A stretch of DNA of 64,000 bases from Lunularia cruciata (Eukaryota; Streptophyta; Marchantiopsida; Lunulariales; Lunulariaceae), in contig OX419756.1 in the NCBI GenBank assembly GCA_948567375.1, positions 14,699,001 through 14,763,000 on the forward strand, read 5' to 3'. The translations under genes and the position numbers were made by a program. The notes beneath the pieces were generated by a model. The model had not been told where the DNA came from and searched no databases. It saw nothing but the letters and a program-made list of their open reading frames with translations. Positions 9,838-19,450 of the stretch are shown piece after piece. Numbering within the stretch: position 1 is the stretch's first letter; every line of letters starts with the position of its first letter.

Positions 9838-10990
9838 GTCCTCTAGTTGCATCCCAAGTGGACCAAAGGTGTACTCCAAGTAGCCCACGCTCACCTGGAT
9901 GGACTCCAAGTAGACCACTCTGCCTAGTAGCTATTGGCTGTGTCCCAAGAATACCATGTCCACTCGGTCCATGCTGATGCTGATGTTGATGTGCTCTCTC
10001 TCATTAGTGTTGTGCTCCACCAACTGTTGTAATTGTGAGTCCCAAACAAGTCCAGGTCCTCCCTCTCAAAAAGCATGAGAGCCTAGGAAACTCATGAGTG
10101 TGGGAAATGCGGCTCTAGGCTGTCCAACTAGGTCACCATTGTGATAGGTGACCTATCAGCCACTACCACTGTTTGAGACTAACGCCCAACATCCAAGATA
10201 TCATCAACAAGGATGTGGTCAAGTCGTTGAATCCTATCATAAGCACACTGTAGAACCTCTTTGGGTAAGAGGTTTGCCCACCAAAGATGAAGGTAATGAG
10301 CTTGTGATCCCACTCTGGTTGCATCTAACAATATAGCAGGTCCCATCCAAGAATGAACCTGATGTGTACTCACCACCACTCTGGTGCAAGAATCACCCAT
10401 CAAAGGCACGTTCTCCAAAAGGTAAGTTGGAGAAACGGATTGATGAACCTGGAGATATCGTAGTATCCGTAACATCTCCCAAAACACACCAAAATGAGGA
10501 TCCTAAAGACCCAACCCTATACCAGCACTTGTATGCCCCTGACATGGCCATCAAAAAATCACCAAGTGAATAGGCCCATGTCTCTCTAGATCATGCACCC
10601 CCAGTAAGGAAATGTCTATTGGTAGGACTTTTTGGTAACCTCTGACTGTTGATATCGGTAATAACTTTGGATACCAATAGGCAAAGTGTGCCACATGATG
10701 TAGAGAGACTTGCCTAGTAGTCTCATCTCTCTCTACATACTAGTACCTATGTACTTGTATACCCGCCTGTAACACCGTAGCTAGTCTGGTGCTAATCCCA
10801 CCAAACAACTCCAATAGACATATCTCCTCTACTGGATATTGCCAAGCAATGAGTGTGGTATCCAGAGGTGTCAAAGCAATTGACTTTGGACGCTCATCCT
10901 CACACTCATCTCTTGATGGTATGAAGGCTCCACTCCAAGCGTGCTGCACCAACTGATCTGCATGCTACTGCAATGCCTCCTCTGAACTCC
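9838..10990 (-). pseudogene. DNMT3-type methyltransferase remnants, copy C
   Basis: Minus-strand pieces include the ELFGGISTRLATVLQAG motif I (10740-10830) and a Pro-Cys-Gln motif IV near 10540. Copy C keeps CAG after the Cys, where A, E and J have TAG. LLENVPLMGDS lies at about 10395-10430, with the motif VIII stretch near 10290. The shared TGA after the HAF peptide is present near 10070. Motif X is deleted: 9965-10020 jumps from the spacer to the VEP region. Stops and frameshifts separate the pieces. Confidence 0.8.
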
Positions 10991-12282
10991 ACAATGGAAC
11001 ATCCAAGGTGGATAGAACAATCCCACTCGTACTCCAAATCTGAGTGATCTCCTCTGGTACTGGAGTATCCTCTGCATGGGCATTCCCCTCCAACAAGTCA
11101 CCAGGCCAAGTAATTGCATCATTGAAAGCTAAAACTGATGGTGCCATGGCCCCAAACTGTAGTGAGCCAAAACTGCCACTAATGCCACTACTGAAACGTA
11201 CTAGTAGACAACATACCCGTCCCTCACCCAACTGCCAACCTGGTCTATAGGAGGCTGTCTCGTCCCAATAATCAATGTTGAAACCCATGGGGTATAACAC
11301 TGCTCCCCCAACTAGCACATCATATGACTCAGCTATTGTCGCAATAGCCTGAGCTCTCACCACCAAGCTATCAGTCGGATGACTAGGCTGAACTTGGATA
11401 ACAAGTTCCCCACGTGTGATATACTGTGTCAAACCACTACCTAGAGATGTTTGGATCTGAAATGGACACCTCTCTACATTGGTCTTCTATCTAGACCGAC
11501 AATTGCAGCCTTCCCCAACATAAGAGGCTGTGCACCAGAGTCTAACAAGACTCTATGTGGTGTATAGACCTTCCCTAAAGGTCCCACCAAACAGAAAATC
11601 CCCCTCTGGTAATCCAATAGGACAACACCAAGTGTGAACTATGCTTTCTCAAAGGCCGGTCTAGTTGGCAACTCCTCTAGTCTAGCCGTTGTTGCCTGCC
11701 ATAAACCATTGTCGCTGAATGGATCCCATGCTCCTCAACCAAGTCAGCTCCACTACCAACAACCTCTGCTCTAGTAGTAGGAACCGCACCATCTCTACTT
11801 TCACAAAGCATGGCAGCCAATCAAAACATTGGGGCTGGGTCAACTCCCAATGCAAACATGTCATTGGCTGAAAACAAAGGACGCTGCATAATCAGCTGAG
11901 CCACCCCAAACATCATGCTAGACTCAGTCTGTGTAGTAGTAGGTGGCTGACTAGCAAGTAGTCCATCATGCACTCCATCACCACCTACCACACCTGCACT
12001 GAGACGTCTAAGAACCATGGATGTCGTCTTCAATGCCTCAGATAGCGTGAAAGACTAGGGAAGTCTGACCTGTCACCCAACCTCTCCTCACTATGGGTCC
12101 AACTCCATTGATGCTCCTCTAAGCTCTGGAGCATGTATTGCATTCCTAGTCATTGATGTAGATGCATCCACCTATGCTGCTCCGCATATGAAGTCCAAAG
12201 CATCTCTATCACTAGCATATGAGGTAGAAGCCTTAACACCCAAATCTGATCTCCTCTGAGCAATAGCCATACTAGCCAATCT
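10990..12282 (-). pseudogene. Protease and linker remnants, copy C
   Basis: Minus strand encodes the C-terminal part of the protease region (MTQYITRGELVIQVQP and SYDVLVGGAVLYPMGF, 10965-11432). The LLDSGAQ-type catalytic box lies near 11540 and the Gag-protease linker extends to about 12280. Several frameshifts occur near 11490 and 11690. Identification rests on near-identity to copies A, B and E. Confidence 0.75.
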
Positions 12283-13052
12283 CTACTCCAACTCCTCAAT
12301 TCGAGTAGCCATAGTTGTATCAGAAGTAAGGTTAGGTACTACATCCCTACTAGGTGTAGATCCTCTACCACCACCTCTACCACCTTGTCCTCCATGAATT
12401 GGAGCTGCTCTACTACTTGCTATAGCAGCCCTACCACTCCGTAACTCCGGGTGTAGGTCAAAGCACCAGTCACTAGTGTGACCAAATCTGTGGCAATGCT
12501 CACACAACCTCTATGCTGGCTATGATGCACCCGAGGTATTAGGTCCACTGCCTTGAGTACACTCTCTCCAGTGGTGAGGTCCACCACAAGTCCAACAAGC
12601 AACACTACCACTCATTGGCTGCTGCTGACCCAAAAATGAAGGTAAGGGTCTAACTCCACTAGGCCTCCCACTCTCTCTATAAGATCTAGGTTGTCCACCC
12701 TGTCCTTGAAAACCAACTAAGCGTGGTGCACTCTACTTCACTCTAGAAGAAGTCACAGTTGTGGATGAGGTCTCCTTACCAAATCCAGATGTCACCACTC
12801 TCTCCTTCACCATGTTGAGCTCAGCCAAACCAAAGACTATTGCCAAAGTAGGCAAAGTAGCCTATAACAACATAGCATCACAAACTCTACATCGCAATTC
12901 CTTGTCCAATTTCCCATATCAAAACTGGACTGTCTGGGCCTTGGTAACTCCCAGAGTGAAACTGATCAACCGCCTCATGCAAGTGTATGCCACGCGTAGG
13001 CTCTCTCTAGCCTTCCGCTGGAACTCTTGCAAGCTCCTCAGCTTGTCAGTTC
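12283..13052 (-). pseudogene. Gag nucleocapsid and capsid C-terminus, copy C
   Basis: The second zinc knuckle is visible (CEHCHRFGHTSDWCFD, 12450-12507), preceded by CWTCGGPHH near 12585. The capsid C-terminal helix region (SLRVAYTCMRRLISFTLG) lies near 12945-13020. Stops interrupt the frame. The sequence ends at the F2 LTR insertion, and Gag continues at 13745. Confidence 0.75.
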
Positions 13053-13744
13053 TGTGAGCCGGCCTGTCTCTCACTCTTGATGAACCTCTGATGGCCATTA
13101 TGGTAGCACACCATGGACTAAGAAGGCAAGGAATCCCAACTCTATCATACTCTTCCAAGGCTAACACTCCAAGACTCAAGACATTGCTCACTAGAGAACT
13201 CAATGAGAGAGAGATAGTTGCAAATGAAAGGATGATGAGTACCTCCTCACCCCTTGTTTATATACTTGTGAAATAGTTACGTACCAAAGTTACTAATTAC
13301 CGTAGTAACTTAAGTTACTAGACTAAAAGTCAAGTAAAGTCAAAAAGTAGAAAGGAATATCCATTCACATGGGCATATTCCCCTAAGCATGTGGTATTAT
13401 CTTGACCCAACCACTAAGTCAAGGATTTCTTCACATGGGCTATCCTTGGACTAAAGAAGAATCCAAAACAAAAAGGCTTGCGGGCCCAAGAGTTCTCAAC
13501 TCTTTCCTCAAAGCCAAACACCTAGGAATAATACCAAGTCAACACACTAAAATCCAAAATAGTGGTGCTCATCTTTTCTACTTCCTCTAAAGTAAGGTCC
13601 CCTCTATCTTAGCTATGACTAACTTTAGCTAACCATGACTAATATAGAACCATCTTTTATCTCTATATAAATAATATCTCTTAAGTACTTGTAATACCAA
13701 GCTAAATATCAAAATACTACACACATGCATAAATGGGTGTTACA
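13053..13744 (-). mobile_element. Solo LTR of F family (F2)
   Basis: Complete ~692-bp LTR in minus orientation, from TGTAACACCC (13744) to GGCTCACA (13053). It contains a TATATAAACAAGG promoter box at about 13253-13266. It interrupts Gag of copy C. The flanks GTTC (13049-13052) and GTCC (13745-13748) look like a 4-bp duplication with one C-to-T change. Confidence 0.85.
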
Positions 13745-14187
13745 GTCCATACTCCTTGGTAGTTTTGCCTCAAACATTGGAAGAACTCCACCATGGAGTT
13801 AAACCCCAGTACCTTTGGTAGCGGTACCTCCACTCGTAGTAGCATTATCTCCAGCTAGTGCACCTCCACTAGCTCCACCAACACTACTCAAGCTAGAACT
13901 CGTAGGTACAACCGATCTACTCTTGGCTTCCGAGCTTGAAGTGATAGAGACATAGTTTGGAGACCAATACTATCTTTATAACTCAATCTCCTCCAAATTA
14001 ACTCTCTTGAACTCATGGTAGTCATCCATTGGTGGACCCTCTAGATGTTGAAACAACCCCTTCTATGCCATGAAAGGTGTAAACAAAGGTGGGTTTCGCA
14101 TCTCTGCAGATCACACCAACTATCAAACTCTTGGATGAAGTCATCCAACTTAATGGTACCCATTGTACCAAAGTAACGCCTAGGGCC
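13745..14187 (-). pseudogene. Gag capsid segment, copy C
   Basis: Minus-strand Gag continuing from 13052. It contains the Ser-rich linker and capsid N-terminal helices (HEFKRVNLEEIELWR-like and LDDFIQEFDSWCDLQ). It stops at GGCC 14184-14187, where copy B is inserted, and resumes at 24085. Confidence 0.8.
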
Positions 14188-14292
14188 TATCGTGCGTATA
14201 TACATCGCTACACAACATACATCGCTGTCAACATCATACACTATAAAGCACAACTCACACATAAGTCATACATAGACTCTAAAGTGCCACAA
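14188..14292 (-). repeat. Repeat B2, copy B (3' terminus)
   Basis: 105-bp terminal unit joined to A2 as GATTA-TTGTGGCAC. Its outer end abuts the GGCC target duplication. Confidence 0.88.
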
Positions 14293-14731
14293 TAATCAGA
14301 TTGCTTAACACTTTCAACTCAACTCAACTCAGATCAGTACTTAATCTGTCACTCTATAAACTGCCAACAACTGGGCACTGATTACAATCAAGCCACACCC
14401 ACTCAAGCATAGAGAATCCAGGTGACGCTCGCCGGCCTCTATCCACCATAGCTAGGAACTCGAAGGCTCAACATCAGAGAAGTGAGCTCTCTGGAGCTCA
14501 CTTTGAAACTATACCCCCTGGACTCGAGCTAGCCTTGAAATCCTAATGGTCCCGCTGACGGCACACTCAACGGTGCAAAGTGACGGTGGGCCCCACCGTG
14601 AAGTCAGTACCCCGAACACAAAATCTAACCATCGGAAAGTAGTCCCTGAGAAACTACTAGAATAACTCTAACTACCATCACTGGAACTCCAGTGTCCGAG
14701 CATCTAGATGCGGAACTACAAATGGCGTGCA
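14293..14731 (-). repeat. Repeat A2, copy B
   Basis: 439-bp direct repeat of A1 (23645-24084). The start has lost two bases relative to TGTCACGCC. It retains the TATA box and RNA-start sequence. Confidence 0.88.
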
Positions 14732-14733
14732 GC

Positions 14734-14839
14734 TGTCGTGCGTATATACATCGCTACACAACATACATCGCTGTCAACATCATACACTATAAAAGCACAA
14801 CTCACACATAAGTCATACATAGACTCTAAAGTGCCACAA
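14734..14839 (-). repeat. Repeat B1, copy B
   Basis: 106-bp unit directly after the polypurine tract, separated from A2 by the dinucleotide GC. Near-identical to B2. Confidence 0.88.
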
Positions 14840-14853
14840 TCGCCCCCCTAGCT
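14840..14853 (-). promoter_or_regulatory. Polypurine tract, copy B
   Basis: On the minus strand GCTAGGGGGGCGA directly precedes B1. This is the expected plus-strand priming site. Confidence 0.75.
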
Positions 14854-15007
14854 GGCGGTTAGGTCCCTCTAACTCCAGATAGCCATCTACTCTAAGTATA
14901 TGGTATACCCTCTAATGGGCAAAGATCAGGAGGCCGGGTGCTATGGAGCCCCATCGTTAGTCGCCTGTCTGCAATCTATACCATATAAAGAATGAACTAG
15001 CTATAGG

Positions 15008-15847
15008 TCAAGTACATCTAGGACATAACCACTGTCCCTGAGGAACCACCGTGAGGGGAGGAGTCATACATGCCATATGCCATCCTCTCGAACAGCTATC
15101 ACACACTAACATAGTAGCAACTCCACCAGAAGAGCCACATAACATACACCTCAAGCCTGCACGTACAAGTGCCAAGCTTGGGTCCATAGTACCATCAATG
15201 TTTGGAAGGTGGCATGGCGCACAATTGCGCACATGATCCTTCCAAACAACACCATCACGTCCTTCTAACACAAGGACTCCAGATGGCAAAACCTCGCGCA
15301 CTCTCAAGATAGTGCGGCCTGTAGAAACATCAAGTGTCGTTGGTGCTGTATGCTGTAGATATACATAGTCGCCTGGATGAAATCGACGGATCGAGGGTCT
15401 ATAACCCCCTCCTTGAATGGTAGCATAGCGTAAAGTATCTCTATGCTGAGCAATCGCCAAGTTCTCAAAGGCCATCGGCATCACTCTCCAAAAGATCTCT
15501 GCCCGCTGAGAACATGCGCTCATCCATACATTGGGGTCATCCAAGTCCAAAACTACAGTAGCATCTCGACGAATGGCTGTAGGTAAATTTGGATCTCGTC
15601 CATAGAGTAGAAAGTATGGAGAGAAGGATGCTAAGGAGGCTTGCCGGCTGAACCGATAGCCCATGGCCAACCAAGGTAATTGGAGATCCCAATCTCCCAA
15701 GTGGCCTCTCTGCAAACCATACTTTTGCAATCCTCTCTTCACCGTCTGAACCACTCTCTCTGCTAAGCCATCTGCCGCAGGGTGATCTCGGGATGTAGTA
15801 CGATGATCAATCAAAGCCTTGTCACACAAGACCTGAAACTCTCCCAA
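15008..15847 (-). CDS. Integrase core end, C-terminal domain and PHD finger, copy B
   Basis: Open for 279 codons. It begins at GEFQVLCDKALIDH within the integrase core and includes the catalytic Glu in ADGLAERVVQ (residues about 25-35). It continues through SPYFLLYGRDPNLP and the C-terminal domain (LEGRDGVVWKDHVRNCAPC, residues 195-215) to a C4HC3 PHD finger (CMLC, CDSC, HMAC, CPRC, residues about 233-278). It ends two residues after the last zinc ligand pair, so the PHD is the true C-terminus. The Met is internal: the ancestral frame continues upstream across a TAG at 15858-15860 (CAG or CGA in other copies). It would insert cDNA and bind chromatin. Confidence 0.88.
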   Translation of the reverse strand: MGEFQVLCDKALIDHRTTSRDHPAADGLAERVVQTVKRGLQKYGLQRGHLGDWDLQLPWLAMGYRFSRQASLASFSPYFLLYGRDPNLPTAIRRDATVVLDLDDPNVWMSACSQRAEIFWRVMPMAFENLAIAQHRDTLRYATIQGGGYRPSIRRFHPGDYVYLQHTAPTTLDVSTGRTILRVREVLPSGVLVLEGRDGVVWKDHVRNCAPCHLPNIDGTMDPSLALVRAGLRCMLCGSSGGVATMLVCDSCSRGWHMACMTPPLTVVPQGQWLCPRCT

Positions 15848-16640
15848 GAACTCTGTACCCTAATCAGTCAAAACCTCAGCTGGTGCACCAAAATGACTAA
15901 GAACTCGATCCAGGAACGAGTAAGCTGTCCCTTCACTAGACTTGTCAGGAAGTGCCACCAACTCAATCCACTTGGAGAAGTGCTCCACCATCACCAAAAC
16001 ATACCGATGATGTCTCACAGTCAGCGGTAAAGGTCCGGCGAAGTCCAAACTCCAACGGTAACCCAATCCCATGATAGGTAATGGGTGTAACTGTGGCGTA
16101 GGAGCATTGAATGATGCTCTAACTTGGTCACAAACCACACATCTGGCAACAAACTGCTGTACCTTGGTCTGCATACCGCGCCACCAATAATGACTCTGGA
16201 GTAAGCTATATGTACGCTTTACTCCAAAATGTCCTAGCTCCTCATGAGCATGACGGACCAACTGTGGTCTCTGTGATAGAAGTGGTACTACTTGCACTCT
16301 ACCATCCTCCCATACACGCAAAAGGTGTCTACCCTCCAATCTGAACCGTCTGGCTCGCTGAAGAACACGGTCTCTCTCCTTGGCCCCAACTGTGCCACCC
16401 ACAACACCAGTGCGAAGATTGTCCATCACTAAGACATCATCATGAATGTCTCGCTGAACTGTACCAATATCTTCACTCTCTGGATCTGTGACCTCAATAA
16501 CTCCTCCTGTATGCGCTGAGAGAGATACCACCAAAGTCTCTGCAAATATACACAGAAAGGCCGATGCATGCCAACCTGGCACCATCTCCTCATCTGTCTC
16601 ACCATGCCAACGTGCTCCGGTCTGATCCTACTGGCTGGGA
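15848..16640 (-). pseudogene. Integrase N-terminal zinc finger and core start, copy B
   Basis: The 15860-16585 stretch is open for 241 codons. It carries a linker (VVSLSAHTGGVIEVTD), the HHCC zinc finger (RHAHEELGHFG then CVVC) and core WSLDF (first Asp). It ends with LTD, which holds the second catalytic Asp. A TAG then separates it from the rest of integrase. In copies A and E the same codon is CAG or CGA. The D-D-E residues are therefore all present but split by one stop. Confidence 0.85.
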
Positions 16641-17107
16641 CATGGGTTTCTAGTCAACCCATCTGCATCACGGTTCACCACTCCAAGTCTGTGAACAACC
16701 GTGAAATCATACTCCTGTAAAATCAGAGCCCATCATGCAAGCTTCCCTGAAAGCTTGTCGGACTCCATCAACCACTTCAGCGGCTGATGATCAGTGATGA
16801 GAGTGAAGGGGTTACCAAATAGGTAACATCGGAAATGTGCTACTGCCCAAACTGCTGCCAAGCACTCTCCCTCATATGAACTATACTTCGCCTCCGCTGA
16901 ATTGTTGGAGCGACTAGCATAGGCCACCACAAACTCCTTCTCCTCATCATCATGTTGGGTGAGCACCGCTCCAAGCCCCAACATACTCCAATCAATGTGA
17001 ACCTGAAATGGTCGTCCCCTGATCGGTCTCCTCAAAATAGGAGCAGATGTCAACCTCTCCTTGAGCTCTATAAAAGCTCTCTCCTGCTCATCTCCCCAAC
17101 ACCACTC
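16641..17107 (-). pseudogene. RNase H, copy B
   Basis: Open from 17053 to 16733 with ILRRPIRGRPFQVHIDWSML, VAYASRSNNSAEAKYSSYEGE and ITDHQPLKWLMESD. The catalytic Asp lies in VHIDWS. The frame stops at TGA near 16733 (CGA in the intact state, from WALILQEY in copy A) and continues with VHRLGVVNRDADGLTRN. It belongs to the RT-RNase H unit. Confidence 0.85.
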
Positions 17108-18121
17108 CTATGTAAGCTTGGTCAGCTTTGTCAAGGCCTTGGCAATGGCACTAAATCCTCTAACATAGCGGCGATAGAAGTTCGCCAACCCAAGGAATGC
17201 TCGCACTTTGCTCACATCCGTAGGCCGAGGAATACATGCAATAGCCTCCACCTTGGTCTGCTGAACACCAAGTCCTCCGGGGTAGATAGTGTGACCCAAA
17301 TACTCAACCTGCTCGTGGAAGAACCTACACTTCCCAGGATGTAGTTTGAGTCCATGAGATCTCAACCTCTCAAACACCTCCAACAACTGTCGCTCATGCT
17401 CCTCCACAGTAGTGCTATACACCAAAATGTCAACAATATAGCACCGAGCAAAATCCAGTCCAGCTAGGATCCTATCCATGACCCTCTGGAACTCAGCAGG
17501 AGCATTCTTCAACCCAAATGGTAAGAACCTCCACTAATATAACACATCCTTGCCGTGAGGATTAATAGCCCAAAATGCTGCCTTGGACTTATCTTCCTCC
17601 CTGATCGGCAACTGATGATATCCTGCTCAAAGATCCAAAGTACTGAAGACCTTTGCATGCCCAATCGCATCAAAAATCTCCTCCGGTGTAGGCATGGCAT
17701 ACCGATCAGCCCAAGTCTGTCGGTTGATGGGACGGTAATCTCCACACATCCGCCTATCTGTACAGTTGCCATGCATATCCTTCTTGGCTGGCATCACTGT
17801 CGCTGATGCATACTCTCCATGTGAAATCTCCACCAAACCAGCCTCAAAAAGGTCACTACTCCGGCTCTGAATCAATGTCCTCTCCATATCACTATATCGA
17901 TACGGACGTCGGAAAACTGGTGTGTCACTAGTCAGCTCAATCCGTATACCAGGTCCCTTTAGAGCACCCAAATCCTTCATACTAAAGGCAAAACAACTTG
18001 TGTGACTCCTCAAGAACCTCCAAACCCTCTGTCTTTCCTCTCCAGTAAGCTTGGGTCCAAGATCTGGCTCCCAAGTATCCTCTGTAACTGTAGTAGGAGT
18101 GGAAGACGTATTGACTGGATG
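17108..18121 (-). pseudogene. Reverse transcriptase, copy B
   Basis: The order is a lead-in (TWEPDLGPKLTGEERQRVW), VMPAKKDMHGNCTDRRMCG, FSTLDL, FLPFGMKNAPAEFQ-type region, the active-site box and the thumb (RAFLGLANFYRRYVRG). The active box reads YIVD at 17429-17440, not Y-x-D-D. TGA after FSTLDL is a CGA-to-TGA change, and a TAG after KDVLY is CAG-to-TAG; copy E has Arg at the first site. Compared with E and J this copy is catalytically dead, and it shares that lesion with copy A. Confidence 0.9.
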
Positions 18122-18124
18122 CTA
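18116..18124 (-). promoter_or_regulatory. Conserved in-frame UAG before RT (readthrough candidate), copy B
   Basis: UAG at 18122-18124 on the minus strand lies between spacer and RT, as in A and E. The next codons here are CAU CCA, a one-base departure from the CAR-YYA context kept in A and E. Confidence 0.45.
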
Positions 18125-18400
18125 CACTGGGCCCTTGGGAGCAATAGTGTCATGCTCCCGACCACTAGAGGTCCCAACCTCTGTGTGAAAAACTCCCTCC
18201 ACTCTGGCTGCAAGCTCCATACGTCCTCTGGCTGCATCCCATGTGGACCAAGGGTGTAATCTAAGTAGCCCACGCTCACTTGGATGGACTCCAAGTAGAC
18301 CACTCTCCCTAGTAGCTACTGGATGTGTCCCAAGAATACCATGTCCACTCGGTCCATCGCCCCCAGCATGTGCCTGAATTGTCTCGATAGGCACAGGGCT
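18125..18400 (-). pseudogene. Methyltransferase-RT spacer, copy B
   Basis: Open in the frame that started at VEPNADERERA (18604). It encodes GHGILGTHPVATRESGLLGV and further LGVHP/LRLHP repeats, then AARVEGVFHTEVGTSSG. No known domain is recognised. It is conserved in A, E and J, so it is part of the ancestral polyprotein. Confidence 0.5.
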
Positions 18401-19450
18401 CACAAGTGTCAGAGTGGTGATGCCTATCAAGCGCATCCTACGCTGCTCTGCCAAACCAAGGCTCACAATCCAGGTCAAACAGTTCAAGTCCATAGCCTGA
18501 CCTAACACCTGACGCCTGGATGCCTCTGACACTGCTGGAACAGCGGTAATACCGGTGCAAAAACCCATCGCCCGCTCTCTCTCATCAGCATTGGGCTCCA
18601 CCAACTGCTGTAACTGTGAGTCCCAAACAAGTCCAAGTCCTCCCTCTCAAAAAGCATGAGAGCTTGGGAAACTCATGAGTGTGGGAAATGTAGCTCTAGG
18701 CTGTCCAACTAGGTTCACCACTGCCATAGGTGACCTATCAGCCACTACCACTGTCTGAGACTGACGCCCAACATCCAAGATATCATCAACAAGGATGTGG
18801 TCAAGTCGCTGAATCCCATCATAACTACGCTGTAGAACCTCTCTGGGTAAAAGGTTCGTCCACCAAAGACGAAGACGATGAGCCCGTGATCCCACTCTGG
18901 CTGCATCTAACAATACAGCAGATCCCATCCATGAATGGACCTGATGTGTACTCGCCACCACTCTAGTGCGAGAATCACCCATCAATGGAACGTTCTCCAA
19001 AAGGTAAGCTGGAGAAACAGACTGATGAACCTGGAGATGTCATAATATCCGTAACATCTCCCAAAACACACCAGAACGAGGATCCTGAAGACCCAAACCG
19101 CGGCCCGCACGTGTATGTCCTTGACATGGCCATCCAGAAATCACCAAGTGAATAGGCCCATGTCTCTCTAGGTCATGCGCCCCCAATAAGGAAATATCTC
19201 TTGGTAAGGCCTTCTGGTAACCTCTGACTGCTTACATCGGTAATAACTCCGGATACCGATAGGCCAAGTGTGCCACATGATGTAGAGAGACTCGCCTAGC
19301 AATCTCATCTCTCTCTACATACAAGTACCTATGTACTCGGATACCCGCCTGTAACACCGCAGCTAGTCCGGTGCTGATCCCACCAAACAACTCCAATAGG
19401 CATATCCCCTCTACTGGGTACCGCCAAGCAATGAGTGTGGTATCCAGAGG
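18400..19450 (-). pseudogene. DNMT3-type DNA (cytosine-5) methyltransferase, copy B
   Basis: Motifs on the minus strand, in order. Motif I FGGIS lies at 19373-19387 with YLYVERDE at about 19304-19330. Motif IV Pro-Cys-Gln is at 19121-19129 with the catalytic Cys intact, followed by GLQDPRSGVFWEMLR. Motif VI ENVP is at 18986-18997, motif VIII HRLRLWW at 18859-18882, a FPTLMS stretch near 18670 and motif X RRQVLGQAM at about 18487-18519. The ~350-residue core matches the DNMT3 catalytic domain in order and spacing (family knowledge). It would methylate cytosine from SAM. Breaks: TAA at 19230-19232, TGA at 19040-19042 (CGA to TGA) and the shared TGA at 18647-18649. Confidence 0.88.

Noticed and set aside
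13049-13052. 5-bp duplication for F LTRs
   Set aside because: With TG...CA ends fixed, only 4 bp match at F2, F3 and F4; a 5-bp reading needs the terminal A of the LTR.
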